64,000 nucleotides of DNA from Glandiceps talaboti. Lineage: Eukaryota; Hemichordata; Enteropneusta; Spengelidae. Location: NCBI RefSeq assembly GCF_964340395.1, contig NC_135552.1, positions 23,021,181-23,085,180 of the forward strand, written 5' to 3'. Position numbers and translations under genes: made by a program. Shown here piece after piece: positions 12,707 to 25,495 of this stretch. The notes beneath the pieces are model-generated. The model searched no databases and had not been told where the DNA came from. It saw nothing but the letters and a program-made list of their open reading frames with translations. Every line of letters starts with the position of its first letter. Within the stretch, counting starts at the first letter, position 1.

Positions 12707-13371
12707 CTGTGGAAATCATTACATTCACATATTATATATGGCGAAATGTATATTATGACATAGTTGGATATAACATTGTCACACTGTCAACCCCCAATAC
12801 TAGATTGAATGAATTTCTCACCTTTTCAGTATGGCTCAATTTAAGAAAAAGACGTTATTATTTTGGTTTGCATCTATGCTAAATGTTTGCAGAATTTCTT
12901 GTAGCCAAGTCTTTAATAAGCATTTGAAAGGGTTTGTGTGTCTGAAAGACCTCTCGCTATTTGCTTATAATTCTTCACTAAGTCTTTTAAACATCATCAT
13001 TTGTTTCTGTCCAAATTCTGATCTCAAAAAGGACTAACATGCGTGTTGAAGAATAACTAGCCGCAAAAACGGTATTAATCTAACTCAGAGTCAAAAATAG
13101 CCTTGTTAAATATATATATATATTGTTTCATTGTGTTATATTTAAAATAAATGGCATATTTCTGAGAACAGCGAGTGATATTGTCCGGTAAATCAATGTT
13201 TTCGTCCGTGATGTGACCCAAAATTATCCTGGAGAGAAGAATGTTAGGGTCATAAGGGCTTAGTGCCAACACGATATTTTATCCTTTTTCTCAAAGGAAC
13301 GTTTTCATATGTAAACATACTTGCATCAATCACTTCATAGACCCGAAAATGGATGGCATCATATTTCTCAC

Positions 13372-13528
13372 CTATCTTTGAACATTCATCTATGCCAACG
13401 TCGGATAATCCCATTGACATATTCCTATCGTTCTGCTGTGGCAATATTCTGATGAAGTTTACATCAGGTATATTACCGAGCATGACTGTGGCGTTCATCT
13501 CACCAATGCTCTTTCCTGAGAAGAGGTT
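13372..13528 (-). CDS. F5/8C domain, second exon (array copy)
   Basis: Copy of exon 4318-4474 without protein change. Confidence 0.9.
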
Positions 13529-13656
13529 CTGCACAGAAAATGAAGCAAGAGAAACAATTCAAAATGATACATATTACTTAGAAAAAATAACAATATTAAT
13601 AGCCTTAAACTGATACCATGTTGTAATATTTACAGTAAGAAAATTATGACATTTAC

Positions 13657-14009
13657 CTCCGGTTTTATATTCGATTCTATTTCTTCGGATGTGAGTTGGC
13701 TTGGGGACTCGGGTCTATCATTGGCGCTAATCTTCTCTGGGTTTTTGAGCAGATCAAATGTCAAATCATCCTCTGATACTGCAATGGCATACACTTTTAC
13801 GTTGAGTAGACTAACAGTAAGTCTAGCTGGTACAACTGAAGAATCAATTCCGACTTGCAACCAAGACTCTGATACATCTGACTTTGGGATCCACATGTTG
13901 TTATTTGCAAATAGATTGTCAGGTTCTCCATCAGACGCAGTATATACCAGGTCTTGTACAGGTGCAAATTCGTCTTCATCAGTCATGGTTGAATCCTCTG
14001 AGCAGACAG
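13657..14009 (-). CDS. F5/8C domain, first exon (array copy 4)
   Basis: Same protein as exon 53-405. It is spliced to 13372-13528. Confidence 0.9.
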
Positions 14010-14489
14010 CTGTAAAGAATTGTTACAGAAGGGATGTTTAAAATATCGATCTCATATCCACTGAAATATGACCTACAGACGTTGGCATCAATCAAATAAG
14101 AGTATTTACATGGAATCAATAGGCACACCATCAATAGCAATAGCTATTAGTAGTACTCACATTAAAGATATTCATTATAGTGGAACACTTCTACTCCCCA
14201 TTAGTTTCGATATCATGTAATAGTTCTCGTTCATGCAAATCGGGCACAAACCAACGCTACTACTGTATAGGTTGGAAAGGTCAGAGCCGATCCACCATCA
14301 AAACACCAATCAGTTTATACTCATAGACACCATGGACAATTCGATTGATATGACTTTATGCACATTACAGCATCAACACATCCTCTCAGGATGTTGACAA
14401 AAGAACAGAACAACACCATTGATGACCGACTATTTCATGAACTCTTCATGGATTTGATTAGATGGTTCAAGTTGAATTCGTACATTTAC

Positions 14490-14648
14490 CTTCAGTAACA
14501 GGCACCTTCTCAGTCACGGTTGAAACAAATGTGCTGGAAATAGGTCCTTGAGTGGTTGGCTGACTCGTTTTTGTAGAGATTGAAGTTGTTTTCTCCCCGG
14601 TTGTAGGGCTAACCACAGTGGATGTTGTCCGTTCCACTGTGCTTTCAC
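14490..14648 (-). CDS. Mucin-like exon, 53 residues (array copy 4)
   Basis: Copy of exon 886-1044. Confidence 0.88.
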
Positions 14649-14761
14649 CTTTCAAATAAAAAGTAAACATGAAATTTGGACGTTTCTACGACAGTGGTTT
14701 CGAGCAACAACCCTCAGTAATGTTGTTAAGATTTAGTTGATTAATAATCAATATAACTTAC

Positions 14762-14803
14762 TTTCTTTTTGGGTCGTCATTTCAGTCGATGTCTCAGTGG
14801 GCT
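14762..14803 (-). CDS. Thr-rich micro-exon (array copy 4)
   Basis: Copy of exon 1158-1199. Confidence 0.8.
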
Positions 14804-15399
14804 CTAAAGGAGACAAGTGGGACAAATTGCATTAACAGGTATACTAGTATGTAGAATAAGCCATAAGGAAAGTTAATCAAACTCGTATATCTTAGTTTGT
14901 CCTCAAACAGTAAATTTGTATGACTGCCATCGACAACTCAATGCCCAATCGAGTGTTTTGTTGTGCTTACTATAATATTTAGTGAAAGGACTGTCTGCTA
15001 CTGGTAGACATTTATCACAAAGATGAGGGTATTTCGAATGATTTAGTTTGGGGATGTGTTAGTGCCGTAACGATAGCGCAGCTTATCAGATTCAGCTATG
15101 TTGGAAAAAAACATTCAAGATTGGTGTACGCAAACAACTCTATCATGGTTTAATTTTCTGCTGGATAACGCCAGGATATAACCGTTTAAGGGCTATCTAA
15201 TATAGATGAGTTTAATAACTTCCACAATATTTTCTTTTCATGCAATGCCATCTAAAACTTTGTAATATACTTGCTATGATAATCCTTTTTTATCCCAGTT
15301 TTGCAGTATTGCATTTCGCATCACTGTTATCGCCGATTTTGGCATTGTCAGTCTGTTCCTCATAAGTGCATATGCATATATTCAATTTCATGTTACTAC

Positions 15400-15558
15400 C
15401 TGACATTTTGGTCGTGACTGTTCTTTCAGTACTGGTTTTACTTGAACCAGTTGTTGTCTCTTCTGCTTTAGTAGTAACAGTTGTAGTGGTTATTCCAGAT
15501 GTAGATGTCGTAGTACTAACAGCAGACACTGTTGTGGTAGCTGGTGACTCTGATGGCC
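15400..15558 (-). CDS. Mucin-like exon, 53 residues (array copy 4)
   Basis: Copy of exon 1796-1954. Confidence 0.88.
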
Positions 15559-16134
15559 CTGAGCGGTGTGATAAAAATGATACTATCATTGATACTTATA
15601 AGTTCAAATCATTATTTGCATACTGACCACATAAATTCGCTGTGTACTTACAAATAAAGAGACTCACATTAGAAGTTAATACCGCGACATTGAAATTTTC
15701 GACCAATGTCTATTGTATTCTGAATGTAAAATATTTTGCTGTCTTGAAATTAATTCCGTTGACCACATTTAGTTTACATTTAGGTTACTTTGCCCAGTTC
15801 ATGAAATACTCAATCGTGTTACCCAGGTTTTGAAGTAGGTATGGTAAGATATGCCCAGTACATGAAATGAGCATCTTTTAGAGGACACACACAAAATAGA
15901 TTAAGAATCAAACATTTTTATTATCATGTATTTACAAACTCATCACTTCACAATCCCTATTTCATTATAATTCAGTGTAGCTTGTGTTTTTAGTACAGTT
16001 CGATAATCAACACCCCAGTTCAAAACTCTTGCCCAAAAAATTTTACTCTCAATTGCATAAGGTAAACCATTGCATGAACTGGGCAAAGTTACATTGCACA
16101 TTTCATGAATTGAGCAGTTTCACGGATTGGGTGT

Positions 16135-16248
<114 letters not shown>

Positions 16249-17069
16249 CCCATGAAATCATTGTTACTTTGATTCCGCAGACTAATACAAATGAGAGCTG
16301 GTAGGTGAGATTTTGTAGTTCGTGGAATCATACGAGGAGCATTATGACATAAAACTAACATTGATTTGATGGAATTATATATTTATCACATAACTAAGTA
16401 TTTCCCCGTATTTTTCTTAAATTTTAAATCGTATTTTACGAATACTGTATCATTTTATCGCACTATATTCTTGATCGCGTATTAAAATATGGCGTCCGAC
16501 GGCTATGCAAATTACATAATCGTGTGACCTGTCGCGAGGTCAAGCTTACCATATACATGGTATCGGTCGCGGTCACTGATAGTGTTCTGTGGTTTCTCAA
16601 CAAATATGATCGGTTATAACCTTGCGATGTACATGTAATATCGAATTTAGTTGAAAAAGTAAGTAGAATTTGTCTGAATACGACTTTGGTGCCGTCATTT
16701 CAATCATATTTTCTCGGGTTGTGTAAGTTCGGAGATCAGAGCTCGATGGAAAATCGGAAGTAAGCTTGCCGGCTGCTAGTGCTACATCGATAATCTACTT
16801 GATTTTTAAATAGAATAAAATATATCAAATAATAATAAAAGTACCTCTACGTATGAAACTCAGGCCATCTAAGGATACGTGTAACGTAATGTATGCATTT
16901 ACATTTTGAAAGCACGTAATTATTACGATGAACTTGATCATAGCGTAGGATTGGCACGAATATTCGAACAGTATGGAGAAAAAAATATTTTGGTAGAACA
17001 GGGGTGGTATGCTCTGAAATCACCCCCTGTTTGACGTCACACAGTAGAAGATATGCACGTATTTATGTG

Positions 17070-17143
<74 letters not shown>

Positions 17144-17155
17144 GTATATACTAAC

Positions 17156-17272
17156 CACTAGAGGTTGTTGTGGTAGTCTCTTTCACTGTGGTTGTGGTAG
17201 TTGCTTCTCCAGTTGTACTGCTCGGTTTGTTCTCAGTTATGGTAGTTGTCTCTGTTGTTGCAACTGTAGTTA
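17156..17272 (-). CDS. Thr-rich exon, 39 residues (array copy 4)
   Basis: Copy of exon 3536-3652. Confidence 0.87.
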
Positions 17273-17937
17273 CTGTGGAAATCATTACATTCACATATTA
17301 TATATGGCGAAATGTATATTATGACATAGTTGGATATAACATTGTCACACTGTCAACCCCCAATATTAGATTGAATGAATTTCTCACCTTTTCAGTATGG
17401 CTCAATTTAAGAAAAAGACGTTATTATTTTGGTTTGCATCTATGCTAAATGTTTGCAGAATTTCTTGTAGCCAAGTCTTTAATAAGCATTTGAAAGGGTT
17501 TGTGTGTCTGAAAGACCTCTCGCTATTTGCTTATAATTCTTCACTAAGTCTTTTAAACATCATCATTTGTTTCTGTCCAAATTCTGATCTCAAAAAGGAC
17601 TAACATGCGTGTTGAAGAATAACTAGCCGCAAAAACGGTATTAATCTAACTCAGAGTCAAAAATAGCCTTGTTAAATATATATATATATTGTTTCATTGT
17701 GTTATATTTAAAATAAATGGCATATTTCTGAGAACAGCGAGTGATATTGTCCGGTAAATCAATGTTTTCGTCCGTGATGTGACCCAAAATTATCCTGGAG
17801 AGAAGAATGTTAGGGTCATAAGGGCTTAGTGCCAACACGATATTTTATCCTTTTTCTCAAAGGAACGTTTTCATATGTAAACATACTTGCATCAATCACT
17901 TCATAGACCCGAAAATGGATGGCATCATATTTCTCAC

Positions 17938-18094
17938 CTATCTTTGAACATTCATCTATGCCAACGTCGGATAATCCCATTGACATATTCCTATCGTTCT
18001 GCTGTGGCAATATTCTGATGAAGTTTACATCAGGTATATTACCGAGCATGACTGTGGCGTTCATCTCACCAATGCTCTTTCCTGAGAAGAGGTT
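17938..18094 (-). CDS. F5/8C domain, second exon (array copy)
   Basis: Copy of exon 4318-4474 without protein change. Confidence 0.9.
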
Positions 18095-18222
18095 CTGCAC
18101 AGAAAATGAAGCAAGAGAAACAATTCAAAATGATACATATTACTTAGAAAAAATAACAATATTAATAGCCTTAAACTGATACCATGTTGTAATATTTACA
18201 GTAAGAAAATTATGACATTTAC

Positions 18223-18575
18223 CTCCGGTTTTATATTCGATTCTATTTCTTCGGATGTGAGTTGGCTTGGGGACTCGGGTCTATCATTGGCGCTAATCTT
18301 CTCTGGGTTTTTGAGCAGATCAAATGTCAAATCATCCTCTGATACTGCAATGGCATACATTTTTACGTTGAGTAGACTAACAGTAAGTCTAGCTGGTACA
18401 ACTGAAGAATCAATTCCGACTTGCAACCAAGACTCTGATACATCTGACTTTGGGATCCACATGTTGTTATTTGCAAATAGATTGTCAGGTTCTCCATCAG
18501 ACGCAGTATATACCAGGTCTTGTACAGGTGCAAATTCGTCTTCATCAGTCATGGTTGAATCCTCTGAGCAGACAG
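18223..18575 (-). CDS. F5/8C domain, first exon (array copy 5, Val to Met)
   Basis: As exon 53-405 with one replacement ('LLNVKMYAIAV' instead of 'LLNVKVYAIAV'). It is spliced to 17938-18094. Confidence 0.9.
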
Positions 18576-19055
18576 CTGTAAAGAATTGTTACAGAAGGGA
18601 TGTTTAAAATATCGATCTCATATCCACTGAAATATGACCTACAGACGTTGGCATCAATCAAATAAGAGTATTTACATGGAATCAATAGGCACACCATCAA
18701 TAGCAATAGCTATTAGTAGTACTCACATTAAAGATATTCATTATAGTGGAACACTTCTACTCCCCATTAGTTTCGATATCATGTAATAGTTCTCGTTCAT
18801 GCAAATCGGGCACAAACCAACGCTACTACTGTATAGGTTGGAAAGGTCAGAGCCGATCCACCATCAAAACACCAATCAGTTTATACTCATAGACACCATG
18901 GACAATTCGATTGATATGACTTTATGCACATTACAGCATCAACACATCCTCTCAGGATGTTGACAAAAGAACAGAACAACACCATTGATGACCGACTATT
19001 TCATGAACTCTTCATGGATTTGATTAGATGGTTCAAGTTGAATTCGTACATTTAC

Positions 19056-19214
19056 CTTCAGTAACAGGCACCTTCTCAGTCACGGTTGAAACAAATGTGC
19101 TGGAAATAGGTCCTTGAGTGGTTGGCTGACTCGTTTTTGTAGAGATTGAAGTTGTTTTCTCCCCGGTTGTAGGGCTAACCACAGTGGATGTTGTCCGTTC
19201 CACTGTGCTTTCAC
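19056..19214 (-). CDS. Mucin-like exon, 53 residues (array copy 5)
   Basis: Copy of exon 886-1044. Confidence 0.88.
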
Positions 19215-19327
19215 CTTTCAAATAAAAAGTAAACATGAAATTTGGACGTTTCTACGACAGTGGTTTCGAGCAACAACCCTCAGTAATGTTGTTAAGATTT
19301 AGTTGATTAATAATCAATATAACTTAC

Positions 19328-19369
19328 TTTCTTTTTGGGTCGTCATTTCAGTCGATGTCTCAGTGGGCT
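19328..19369 (-). CDS. Thr-rich micro-exon (array copy 5)
   Basis: Copy of exon 1158-1199. Confidence 0.8.
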
Positions 19370-19965
19370 CTAAAGGAGACAAGTGGGACAAATTGCATTA
19401 ACAGGTATACTAGTATGTAGAATAAGCCATAAGGAAAGTTAATCAAACTCGTATATCTTAGTTTGTCCTCAAACAGTAAATTTGTATGACTGCCATCGAC
19501 AACTCAATGCCCAATCGAGTGTTTTGTTGTGCTTACTATAATATTTAGTGAAAGGACTGTCTGCTACTGGTAGACATTTATCACAAAGATGAGGGTATTT
19601 CGAATGATTTAGTTTGGGGATGTGTTAGTGCCGTAACGATAGCGCAGCTTATCAGATTCAGCTATGTTGGAAAAAAACATTCAAGATTGGTGTACGCAAA
19701 CAACTCTATCATGGTTTAATTTTCTGCTGGATAACGCCAGGATATAACCGTTTAAGGGCTATCTAATATAGATGAGTTTAATAACTTCCACAATATTTTC
19801 TTTTCATGCAATGCCATCTAAAACTTTGTAATATACTTGCTATGATAATCCTTTTTTATCCCAGTTTTGCAGTATTGCATTTCGCATCATTGTTATCGCC
19901 GATTTTGGCATTGTCAGTCTGTTCCTCATAAGTGCATATGCATATATTCAATTTCATGTTACTAC

Positions 19966-20124
19966 CTGACATTTTGGTCGTGACTGTTCTTTCAGTACTG
20001 GTTTTACTTGAACCAGTTGTTGTCTCTTCTGCTTTAGTAGTAACAGTTGTAGTGGTTATTCCAGATGTAGATGTCGTAGTACTAACAGCAGACACTGTTG
20101 TGGTAGCTGGTGACTCTGATGGCC
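19966..20124 (-). CDS. Mucin-like exon, 53 residues (array copy 5)
   Basis: Copy of exon 1796-1954. The intron above it (20125-20624) keeps the left arm of the inverted-repeat element but lacks the block found in units 1-4. Confidence 0.88.
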
Positions 20125-20582
20125 CTGAGCGGTGTGATAAAAATGATACTATCATTGATACTTATAAGTTCAAATCATTATTTGCATACTGACCACATAA
20201 ATTCGCTGTGTACTTACAAATAAAGAGACTCACATTAGAAGTTAATACCGCGACATTGAAATTTTCGACCAATGTCTATTGTATTCTGAATGTAAAATAT
20301 TTTGCTGTCTTGAAATTAATTCCGTTGACCACATTTAGTTTACATTTAGGTTACTTTGCCCAGTTCATGAAATACTCAATCGTGTTACCCAGGTTTTGAA
20401 GTAGGTATGGTAAGATATGCCCAGTACATGAAATGAGCATCTTTTAGAGGACACACACAAAATAGATTAAGAATCAAACATTTTTATTATCATGTATTTA
20501 CAAACTCACCACTTCACAATCCCTATTTCATTATAATTCAGTGTAGCTTGTGTTTTTAGTACAGTTCGATAATCAACACCCC

Positions 20583-20616
<34 letters not shown>

Positions 20617-20624
20617 ATACTAAC

Positions 20625-20741
20625 CACTAGAGGTTGTTGTGGTAGTCTCTTTCACTGTGGTTGTGGTAGTTGCTCCTCCAGTTGTACTGCTCGGTTTGTT
20701 CTCAGTTATGGTAGTTGTCTCCGTGTTTGCAACTGTAGTTA
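20625..20741 (-). CDS. Thr-rich exon, 39 residues (unit 6)
   Basis: 117 nt with the same splice sites as exon 3536-3652 and only a few residue changes ('VANTETTT', 'TTGGATTTT'). It is far more similar to the array copies than the neighbouring F5/8C exons of unit 6 are, so a duplication or conversion edge lies between it and 21676. The intron 20742-21675 shows patchy homology to 3653-4317 and nothing else. Confidence 0.87.
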
Positions 20742-21675
20742 CTGTGGAAATCATTACATTCACATATTATTTATGGGGAAAACATAACAAAGAGTATTCT
20801 TTTTGCCACTTGGCCTGACAGTAAACTGTGATATCTTTACAATGGTATTATTTAGAAAAGTTGATATCATTTCATAGTAGGGGTATCCTTAGATAGTTGG
20901 GTTTTACTCTGTCACACTATCAACTTCAATATTTTGAAATAATGTACAGGTTTTACATTTGAATTGTAGCTCCCCCTTATGTAAAACAAATAAATGGCAA
21001 GGCAGCACTGAAACCTAATAGTGCGCGAGCCAAGATTCCTTTTTCTGCAAGTTACTAAACTTGGTATTCCACTCCAATCATTTCATGTCAAGTTAGCTCG
21101 ATTAGTTTAAATGAATTCCCAAACTTCCTAGTATGGTAAAATGTAAATAAGAAAAGTATATTACTTTGGTTTGCATCGATGCTAAATGTGGTACACGATT
21201 TCTTGTTGCTGGGCTACAATAAGCATTTAAAAGGATAAGTTTGCCAGCCGCTTTTCACTTGTAATGCTTCATTTTTAAACATTTTCATTTTGTTGCTGTC
21301 TGATTTCTGACCTTAAAAAGGGCTAAAATGCGTTTTGAACAATAACCTGGCACAAAAACGTCATTTAATTTTCAATTTTATTCAGAGTCAAAATGGCCTT
21401 GTTAAATTTTTCAATTTGTTCATTGTCTTATATATTGAAAACATTGACATATCTCTAAAAGGTCCAAGTGATATTTTCCGATCAGTCAATGTCTTTTCTC
21501 AGATTTGACGCAACGTCGTCCTGTGGAGAAGACAGAGAGTGGGGAACTAAGAAGGTTAGGGCCATACAGACTTGGTGCCAAATGTATATTTTACTCGTTT
21601 TCTCAAAGGAACATATTTTGCTTTTCAACATACTGGCTCTAATCCCTTGGAAACTGGTAACATCCTATTTCGTAC

Positions 21676-21838
21676 CTGTCTTTGCACATTCGTCTACCGT
21701 AATCGCGGATACTCCTGTAATTGGCAAGCCACTTTTGTTCTCCTGTAGCAATACTCTGAAGAATGCTACACCACTTGGCACATCACCAAGCATGGCTGTG
21801 GACGTTCTCCCATCAGTGCCTGTTGCTGGGAAGAGGTT
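21676..21838 (-). CDS. F5/8C domain, second exon (unit 6, diverged)
   Basis: 163 nt (six more than the array copies), phase 0 to 1, acceptor TTTTTTGTGCAG and donor CAG|GTACGA. It reads 'NLFPATGTDGRTSTAML' and closes with 'VDECAKT'. It is intact and in frame. Confidence 0.88.
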
Positions 21839-21975
21839 CTGCACAAAAAATCAAGCATAGACACAATTCAAAATGATACATATTACTTAGAAATAATAGC
21901 AATCTTAATAGCCTAAAATTGCTACCGTGTTGTCATGTTTACAGAAAGAAAATTATGGCAAAGAAACACATTTAC

Positions 21976-22325
21976 CTCCGGTTTTACACCCGATTCTAAT
22001 TGGTCGGCTGTGAGTGGGCTTGGAGATTCGGGTCTATCATTGTCGCTCTTCTTCTCTGGGTTTGTGAGCAGATAAAATGTAACATCATCCTTTGATACTG
22101 CAATAGCATACTCTGGTGTGTTGACCCCACTAACAGTAACTCTAACTGGTACAGCTGTGGATTTAACTTTAACTTGTAACCAAGGATTTGGGTCATCTGA
22201 GTCTGGCTTCCACATACTGTCATTTGCAAACGGATTGCCAGGTTGTCCTGAAGACATGGTATATACCAGGTTTGGTACTGGTGCAAAATCGTCATCAGTC
22301 ATACTTGAATCCTCTGAGCAGACAG
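21976..22325 (-). CDS. F5/8C domain, first exon (unit 6, diverged)
   Basis: 350 nt, phase 1 to 0, the same layout as 53-405 minus one codon. The core is conserved ('LVYTMSSGQPGNPFAND', 'SMWKPDSDDPNPWLQVKV', 'YAIAVSKDDVTF', 'NDRPESPSPLT') while loops differ. It is probably the ancestral form of the amplified domain. The intron 22326-22741 holds nothing recognised. Confidence 0.88.
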
Positions 22326-22741
22326 CTGTGAAGAGTTGTTACAGAAGGGGTGTTTACAAATATCGATCTCATGTCTACTTATATATAACCTACTAACGTT
22401 TATTTCAATCTCTTCCTTACATGCAATCAATAGGCACATCAAAAGCCCGTTATTTTCGATATCATGCTAATATTTCCCATCTATGCAAACCAGGCATAAG
22501 CCAAAGCGACTACTGTATACGTTGGAATAGTCGGAGCCGATCCACCATCAAAACACCAATCAGTTTATACTCATAGGCACCATGAAAAATTCTCTTGATA
22601 TGACTTTATGTACATTACAGCGTCAACCCATCCTCTCAGGATATGTTGACAAAAGAACGGCACAACACCATTGATGACAAAGTATTTCATTAACTGTTAA
22701 TGCATTTGATTAGATGGTTCAGGTTGAATTCGTGCATTTAC

Positions 22742-22900
22742 CTTTAGTAACAGGCACTGTCTCAGTCACGGTTGAAACAACTGTGCTAGAAATAGGTCCT
22801 TCAGTGGATGGCTGACTCGTTTTTGTAGAGATTGAAGTTGTTCTCTCCCCACTTGTAGGGTTAACCACGGTTGATGATGTCCGTTCCACTGTGCTTTCCC
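22742..22900 (-). CDS. Mucin-like exon, 53 residues (unit 6)
   Basis: 159 nt, phase 1 to 1, homologue of exon 886-1044 with scattered changes ('ESTVERTSSTVVNPTSGER', 'TVTETVPVTK'). It is the last exon before the 3.7-kb intron 22901-26605. Confidence 0.86.
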
Positions 22901-23255
22901 CTTTCAAATAAAATGTAAGGTTGAATATTGGACATTTACGACAGTAGTTTCAAGCTACAAGCCACAGTACTGGTGTTAAGTTTTCTTTGATTTCTTTTAC
23001 GTTTAATCACTAAATATTTATATTATATTATATCATTCAATGAAACCTAACATATCATATATGAGAGTACACCATACGACATTAGAGAAGTCTCACTAAA
23101 TTTACAATCATACTCATACAGGAATCAAAACTGTTCTGTAGTAGATTCTACAAAAGGGGTTCTGCTATATTTGCGAAAGCTATATACTGCTTAAAACATA
23201 ATTATGAGAGTTACAATACTGAGCATTCGGACTAACAAAATGGCACACATTCATT

Positions 23256-23372
23256 CATCGATCCATCGATCCATCGCTCCATCCATCCATCCATCCACCC
23301 ATCCACCCACCCACCCACCCATTACATGGATACTTATTTCCATCCATTCATCCATTCATCCATCCATTTATC
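23256..23372. repeat. (ATCC)n-type microsatellite
   Basis: Imperfect tetranucleotide tract of ATCC/CACC/ATTC in the large intron 22901-26605. The poly-Ser-Ile-His frame it creates is not a gene. Confidence 0.85.
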
Positions 23373-23899
23373 TTTCTTTTATTTTCTATTCTTTCTTCCC
23401 GCCTTCCCTCTTGAACATATTCAGCATGAATTTATATTTTGATTTACAATTTACAGTGCGATGTAAATGACTTTTCTTAACAATGTCCCGAATTATGTCT
23501 TGATACTCTTTGGCCTGGGAACATGTTTAAACTGAAGTCATTCTGATGCCCATGTTATTATTTCAGAAAAAAACTCGGAGATAAGTCATTCTAACATTGT
23601 GATGCCTTTCATTTAAACAACTAGTCATAACACGCACAATGTGGATTTATTCGATGTTGCAATATATGTCATCAAGTAGAAGTTATACCTGGGAATTTCA
23701 GGGCAATGCAGAATCACAGATATGCTCTGCACTATGTGTGTGTTGTGATGGTTGATGTATGTAACACATTATATGAAATATGAATTACAGCTCAAATTCC
23801 GTATACGGTACATATAATAAATGAAACACAACGGCCATTTTCTAAAAGCGTTGAAGAAGTAGATTGGAATTTTTTTACACGTGCAACCATCCCAAAAAC

Positions 23900-24150
23900 A
23901 TTATATTTGCAACGTATGTATGAAGTGAAAACAAATTATAAGAGATGTAAACTCTAATCTCTGTATAACTGTGATAGTGGTACCTTTTGTGTTCCTAATT
24001 CAAGTAGAAATGGATATTGACACCATATTTAACAAAACTTGCTACATTGCCTGTTATATATTATGTCAACACATGCATATATGAAGTGAAAGCAATGATA
24101 ACAAACGTATATTCTAATCCTGGTATGATAGTGAGAGTGGCACACACACA
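23900..24150. repeat. Two degenerate direct repeats, about 160-bp period
   Basis: The segment around 23918-23985 ('tgaagtgaaaacaaattata', ending 'gatagtggtacc') recurs in altered form at 24080-24142 ('tgaagtgaaagcaatgataa', ending 'gagagtggcac'). Element type unknown. Confidence 0.55.
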
Positions 24151-24540
24151 CACAACATCCCTAACATATAACCTCCTCTCAAGAAAGGTAAAAATGACAT
24201 TTAGACGTATATTGCCAATTTCAATCAATTTTAGGGTTATTATAATATTATTGTCTGAGGCACACTTTTTGACGAAACATGGCTTTTATAGCTCTACTGC
24301 TCTAATGCATGTTTCTGGGGAAACTGCTGTTCTTTCATATGTGTCTAAACAGTTATTACTACCGCAAATGTCAAGGATTTTTCGAATATTCTATTGTTCA
24401 TGGTCTATGACAAAAATCTTCAAAGTCTGATGTTTTTGGTTAGCAGGTGATGTCCATGAAATGGTAATCAGGACACCAAGGTCCAACGTGTGGCTTAAAA
24501 CAGGAGTGACCTTACATGGTTTGAATTACTATTTCTGACA

Positions 24541-25495
24541 TCATATTTGGTTAGAGTAATATCTGGGCCTTCGGAAAACTGATGTTGCCCCTCTGGACTC
24601 TCTTGCACAAACTCACAGTAAGCAGTTTTCATTGTAAAGATGACAGAATTTTGAAAGATGCTAAACGTTACAAAACGTCGAATCGCAGGCTCCAGAAGTG
24701 CTATAACCATAATCAAAGTATATCTATGTATGTTTAGGTAGACGGGCAACTTATTGATCGTATTATATTTCCGATCAAAGGTCAAAGTTATAGTAAAAAT
24801 TCAAGGTCATCTTATTTTTTCTATATTTTCATTAAACCTCGGGCGGAAAGTTTTATATAACAAACATCAGGCATAGTTGTTATTGCTGAAAATCAGTCAT
24901 GCAAATAGCAAATGATATAGTCCTTCAGGAAAAATACAGTAAAAGCCTATTTTGGAGATGCTTTATTACAAAATCCTGTTACCAAGAACACTGATATCAA
25001 GATCCGCAATTGTGAAAATACGATAATACTGATGATCTCAAGGTCCCCAAATGCTATATATTTGACCAAAGTGTCTGTACATGGGTTTTAGGGGACGGGC
25101 AACTCACTGAACACATTATCTTTTTCATTGGCCATTTTCTGACCGACTTACAGCTTTACCAGTCAAAACTGATGGAAGTAAACATAAACGTTTCAATGAA
25201 TGTTTCGATAAAAGTGCGACAAATTAAGTTGACCATGTACTTTGACTATGACCCTGGCCTTGAATCGAAAATGTCGTGTAATCATTAAGTTCCCTGTCCC
25301 CTAAATATATATAAACATACTTTAATCATGATTATATCACTTCTGGGTCGAGAGATGTGACGTTTTTAATGTTTTATCATCCTTCAAAACAATGTCAATG
25401 TTACCATGGAAACCGTCTCCTGTGAGTTTGCGCAAACGAATCTAGAGGGGCAGCATCAGTTTTCTGAAGGTCCAGATGTTACTCTAACCAAATGT
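24541..25495. mobile_element. Foldback (inverted-repeat) element of about 950 bp
   Basis: The arms at 24541-24780 and 25265-25495 are inverted imperfect copies around a roughly 480-base centre. On opposite strands both arms encode the short peptide 'EGQHQFSEGPD' followed by 'TLTK', so the arm derives from one sequence. A further partial direct copy of the inner arm lies near 25040-25110. It could be a foldback or MITE-like transposon, or two inverted insertions of one repeat family. No transposase was seen. Confidence 0.65.

Larger units (their letters stand above)
9125..13604. repeat. Tandem unit 3 of the 4.5-kb coding repeat
   Basis: It is nearly identical to units 1 and 2. It has a much shorter first (TA)n tract (about 11654-11691) and a four-base deletion near 11177, where the neighbours read 'aaataaagagactc'. 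Confidence 0.95.
18171..20582. repeat. Tandem unit 5, truncated at a microsatellite junction
   Basis: It matches units 1-4 up to 'caacacccc' at 20582, then joins a short (TA)n(TG)n tract and the diverged unit 6. The 1.1-kb segment corresponding to 2413-3530 is absent. It carries a Val-to-Met change in exon 18223-18575. Confidence 0.93.
20583..22985. repeat. Diverged sixth unit of the same array (partial)
   Basis: It carries recognisable homologues of four of the six exons (20625-20741, 21676-21838, 21976-22325, 22742-22900) and of the introns between them. Homology fades near 22985, so the counterparts of the 42-nt exon and the other 159-nt exon are missing upstream. The F5/8C exons differ at about a third of residues from units 1-5 by eye, so this is an older paralogue. 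Confidence 0.88.

Noticed and set aside
24017-24430. 137-residue plus-strand reading frame in the 3.7-kb intron
   Set aside because: Low-complexity and compositionally like the intron. Only a faint reverse-transcriptase-like stretch ('KHGFYSSTALMHV') was seen, too weak to call.
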